5,807 nucleotides of DNA from CAZXNF01 sp050741255. GTDB taxonomy: Bacteria > Pseudomonadota > Gammaproteobacteria > Burkholderiales > SG8-41. A model generated the notes under the pieces. The model was not told where the DNA came from. It ran no database searches and saw only the letters and a list, made by a program, of their open reading frames with translations. A program made the position numbers and the translations under genes. Location of the stretch: NCBI GenBank assembly GCA_050741255.1, contig JBOIEQ010000209.1, forward strand, positions 1 through 5,807, given 5' to 3'. Positions 4,595-5,807 of the stretch are shown piece by piece. Each line of letters starts with the position of its first letter. Positions within the stretch are counted from its first letter, which is position 1.

Positions 4595-5599
4595 TCAGTC
4601 GACCTTCGCGCCGGAGGATTTCACGACCTTCGCATAGCGGTCCGATTCCTCGCGGATGAATTTGCCGAACTCGGCAGGGCTGTTGCCGACGGCATCGTAA
4701 CCCTGGGTTTCCAGTTGCGACCTGACCTCGGGCGTGTTCAGCACCTTGACCACGGCCTCATGGAGCCTGGTGACGATGGGTTTGGGCGTCGCCGCCGGCA
4801 CCAGCAGGCCGAACCAGTTGATGACGTCGTAGCCCGGTACGCCGGCTTCCGCGACCGAGGGCACGTCCGGCAGTTGCGGCGAGCGCTTCGCGCTGGAAAT
4901 GCCGAGCACCCGCAGGCGGCCCGCCTTGATGTGCTGGATGACCGGCGGAATCGAATTGAACATCAGGTTGATGCTGCCGCTCATCAGGTCGATGATCGCC
5001 TGCGGCGCGCCCTTGTAGGGCACGTGCGTGATGTTCACGCCGGCCATGCTCTTGAACACCTCCATCGCGAGGTGGTTGCCGGTGCCGTTGCCGGCGGACG
5101 CGTAATTGAGCTTGCCCGGCTCGGTCTTCGCCAGCGCGAGCAGTTCCTTCACCGTCTTCGCCGGCACCGACGGATGCGTGATGAGCAGGTAGGGACCACT
5201 GGCGACGAGCGTGACCGGCGCGAAATCCTTGAGCGGCGCGTAGGCGATTTCCTTCTGCAGGTGCGGCAGGATCGTGATCGGCCCGGGGCTGGTGAAGAAA
5301 ATCGTGTAGCCGTCCGGCGCCGCGCGGGCAGCCAGTTCCGCGCCGATGCCCACGCCGCCGCGGTTGTCGACGACGATCTGCTGGCCGAAGTGGGCGGACA
5401 ATCCGGGGCGCAGCATGCGCGCGACCACGTCCGGGGTTCCGCCCGCGGGCACCGGAACGAGCATCCGGATCGGGCGGTTCGGATAAGCCTGTCCTGAGTT
5501 CGTCGAAGGGTCCTGCGCGACCGCGGCCGTGGCGACGATGGCGGTGGTGGCGGCGGCAAGCACGCCGCAGCGATACAAGAATGCTGAATGGGATTTCAA
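4595..5599 (-). CDS. Bug-family (TctC-like) tripartite tricarboxylate transporter substrate-binding protein
   Basis: The 334-residue periplasmic binding protein has a signal peptide at residues 1-28 (MKSHSAFLYRCGVLAAATTA..., cleavage AVA-Q). After an 8-residue insertion (30-37), the mature N-terminus has the hallmark YPNRPIRMLVPVPAGGTPD (39-57), then FGQQIVVDNRGG and APDGYTIFF. The second lobe has VNITHVPYKGAPQAIIDLMSG, LPDVPSVAEAGVPGY and a C-terminal SPAEFGKFI helix. Bug proteins bind carboxylates or other small acids for TctAB-type carriers or sensing; the ligand cannot be predicted. No tctA/tctB lies nearby, as is common for these orphan proteins. The start is TTG at 5599, chosen because AGGAGA lies 5 bases upstream and the signal peptide then has normal length; upstream in-frame codons are not signal-like. 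Repeats lie on both sides and within it. Confidence 0.92.
   Translation of the reverse strand: MKSHSAFLYRCGVLAAATTAIVATAAVAQDPSTNSGQAYPNRPIRMLVPVPAGGTPDVVARMLRPGLSAHFGQQIVVDNRGGVGIGAELAARAAPDGYTIFFTSPGPITILPHLQKEIAYAPLKDFAPVTLVASGPYLLITHPSVPAKTVKELLALAKTEPGKLNYASAGNGTGNHLAMEVFKSMAGVNITHVPYKGAPQAIIDLMSGSINLMFNSIPPVIQHIKAGRLRVLGISSAKRSPQLPDVPSVAEAGVPGYDVINWFGLLVPAATPKPIVTRLHEAVVKVLNTPEVRSQLETQGYDAVGNSPAEFGKFIREESDRYAKVVKSSGAKVD
5489..5512. repeat. 24-bp dispersed-repeat-like insertion in frame at the signal-peptide junction
   Basis: The Bug protein reads AVAQ-DPSTNSGQ-AYPNRP; removing the 8 residues restores the usual AVAQAYPNRP. On the minus strand the 24 bases contain CCTTCGACGAACTCAGGACA, flanked by CAGG repeats. 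I recognise CCTTCGAC...CTCAGGACAGG as the core of a short repeat seen at many loci in proteobacterial genomes, often in variants with AAGCTCAGG; this is recalled, not searched. The length is a multiple of three, so the frame survives. Confidence 0.7.
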
Positions 5600-5604
5600 G
5601 ATCG

Positions 5605-5611
5605 TCTCCTC
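5605..5611 (-). promoter_or_regulatory. Shine-Dalgarno fixing the TTG start of the Bug gene
   Basis: On the minus strand, GAGGAGA followed by CGATC leads into TTG at 5599-5597. This near-ideal site decides the start over in-frame upstream codons. The region from 5614 to 5700 upstream holds a CGCGCG/CGCGCG palindrome (5661-5675) but no promoter I can defend. Confidence 0.8.
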
Positions 5612-5700
5612 ATGCTGCGCTCTTCGGGGGGCGCGAGGGCCGCATGTTAACGAATCACGGCGCGCGCGTCGCGCGGAATCGGCTATTCTTTGGATCAAGC

Positions 5701-5788
5701 GTGAGGGGTGAGGAGTGAGGGGCGAACCATTGCTCAATACCCCTCACGCCTCACCCCTCACCCCTTACCCCTTACCCCTTTCCCCTCA
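5701..5788. repeat. heptanucleotide tandem repeat forming a long inverted repeat
   Basis: Seven copies of a 7-bp unit (CCCCTCA with variants CGCCTCA, CCCCTTA, CCCCTTT) run from 5740 to 5788. Three inverted copies (TGAGGGG, TGAGGAG, TGAGGGG) lie at 5702-5722. The arms 5701-5722 and 5740-5761 match at 21 of 22 positions around a 17-base spacer (CGAACCATTGCTCAATA). The array sits between the Bug gene start and an ATG at 5803, so it may lie in the shared upstream region of two divergent genes. No CRISPR-like spacers are present. Confidence 0.9.
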
Positions 5789-5802
5789 CCGGACCACTCA
5801 TC

Positions 5803-5807
5803 ATGTC
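5803..5807 (+). CDS. possible start of the next gene (only 5 bases visible)
   Basis: ATGTC at the window edge follows CCGGACCACTCATC, with GGA 9 bases upstream of the ATG. The end of the heptamer array just before it fits a gene start here. Nothing of the product can be seen. Confidence 0.3.

Noticed and set aside
4301..5497. Long plus-strand open frame through the repeat element and antisense to the Bug gene
   Set aside because: It combines the repeat element and the antisense of a well-supported gene, with no recognisable domain. Repeat-derived frames like its start (FLLCGQEKVTKEK) are, as I recall, common mis-annotations.
5614..5737. N-terminal extension of the Bug protein by 46 residues
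   Set aside because: The extra residues are Arg-rich and precede an intact signal peptide; they read through the heptamer repeat, and the Shine-Dalgarno before TTG 5599 explains the start.
5740..5788. CRISPR-like array
   Set aside because: The unit is 7 bp in direct contact with no spacers; it is a simple tandem repeat.

Overview
The window is GC-rich, with compact genes. The gene set is typical of a betaproteobacterium: a UbiH-type hydroxylase followed by a DsbC-like protein, a TonB-like protein, an MltA lytic transglycosylase and a Bug-type (TctC family) solute-binding protein. Bug proteins are massively expanded in Burkholderiales and relatives, so that group is the best guess. This rests on gene content recalled from memory, not on a search.

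Layout. Bases 1-321 are the 3' end of a UbiH/UbiF-like FAD monooxygenase. A 19-codon reading frame (318-377) overlaps both that gene's stop and the start of dsbC (374-1090). A TonB-like periplasmic protein follows (1132-1773). These genes run in one direction and probably form one operon. The TonB-like stop codon directly abuts the stop of the convergent mltA-like lipoprotein gene (1774-3054, minus strand). A 59-bp divergent promoter region separates mltA from a 35-codon membrane-peptide gene (3114-3221, easily overlooked) and a radical SAM/SPASM enzyme (3232-4212), which look co-transcribed.

From 4213 to 4594 there is no gene. This stretch holds a GC hairpin just after the radical SAM gene and a 269-bp nested palindromic repeat element (4307-4575) with 25-bp terminal inverted repeats. 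The Bug-type gene (4595-5599, minus strand) starts with TTG. It carries an in-frame 24-bp insertion resembling a dispersed repeat, exactly at the signal-peptide junction. Upstream of it, 5701-5788 is a 7-bp-period repeat that folds into a hairpin with a 21/22 match. An ATG at 5803 may start the next gene.

Functionally, most products act in the cell envelope: oxidative folding (DsbC), energy transduction (TonB-like), murein turnover (MltA), periplasmic solute binding (Bug) and a small membrane peptide. The ubiquinone hydroxylase and the radical SAM enzyme are the exceptions. No defence system, RNA gene or transposase is visible. The less ordinary material is the small genes at the junctions and the three unrelated repeat types clustered around the Bug gene.
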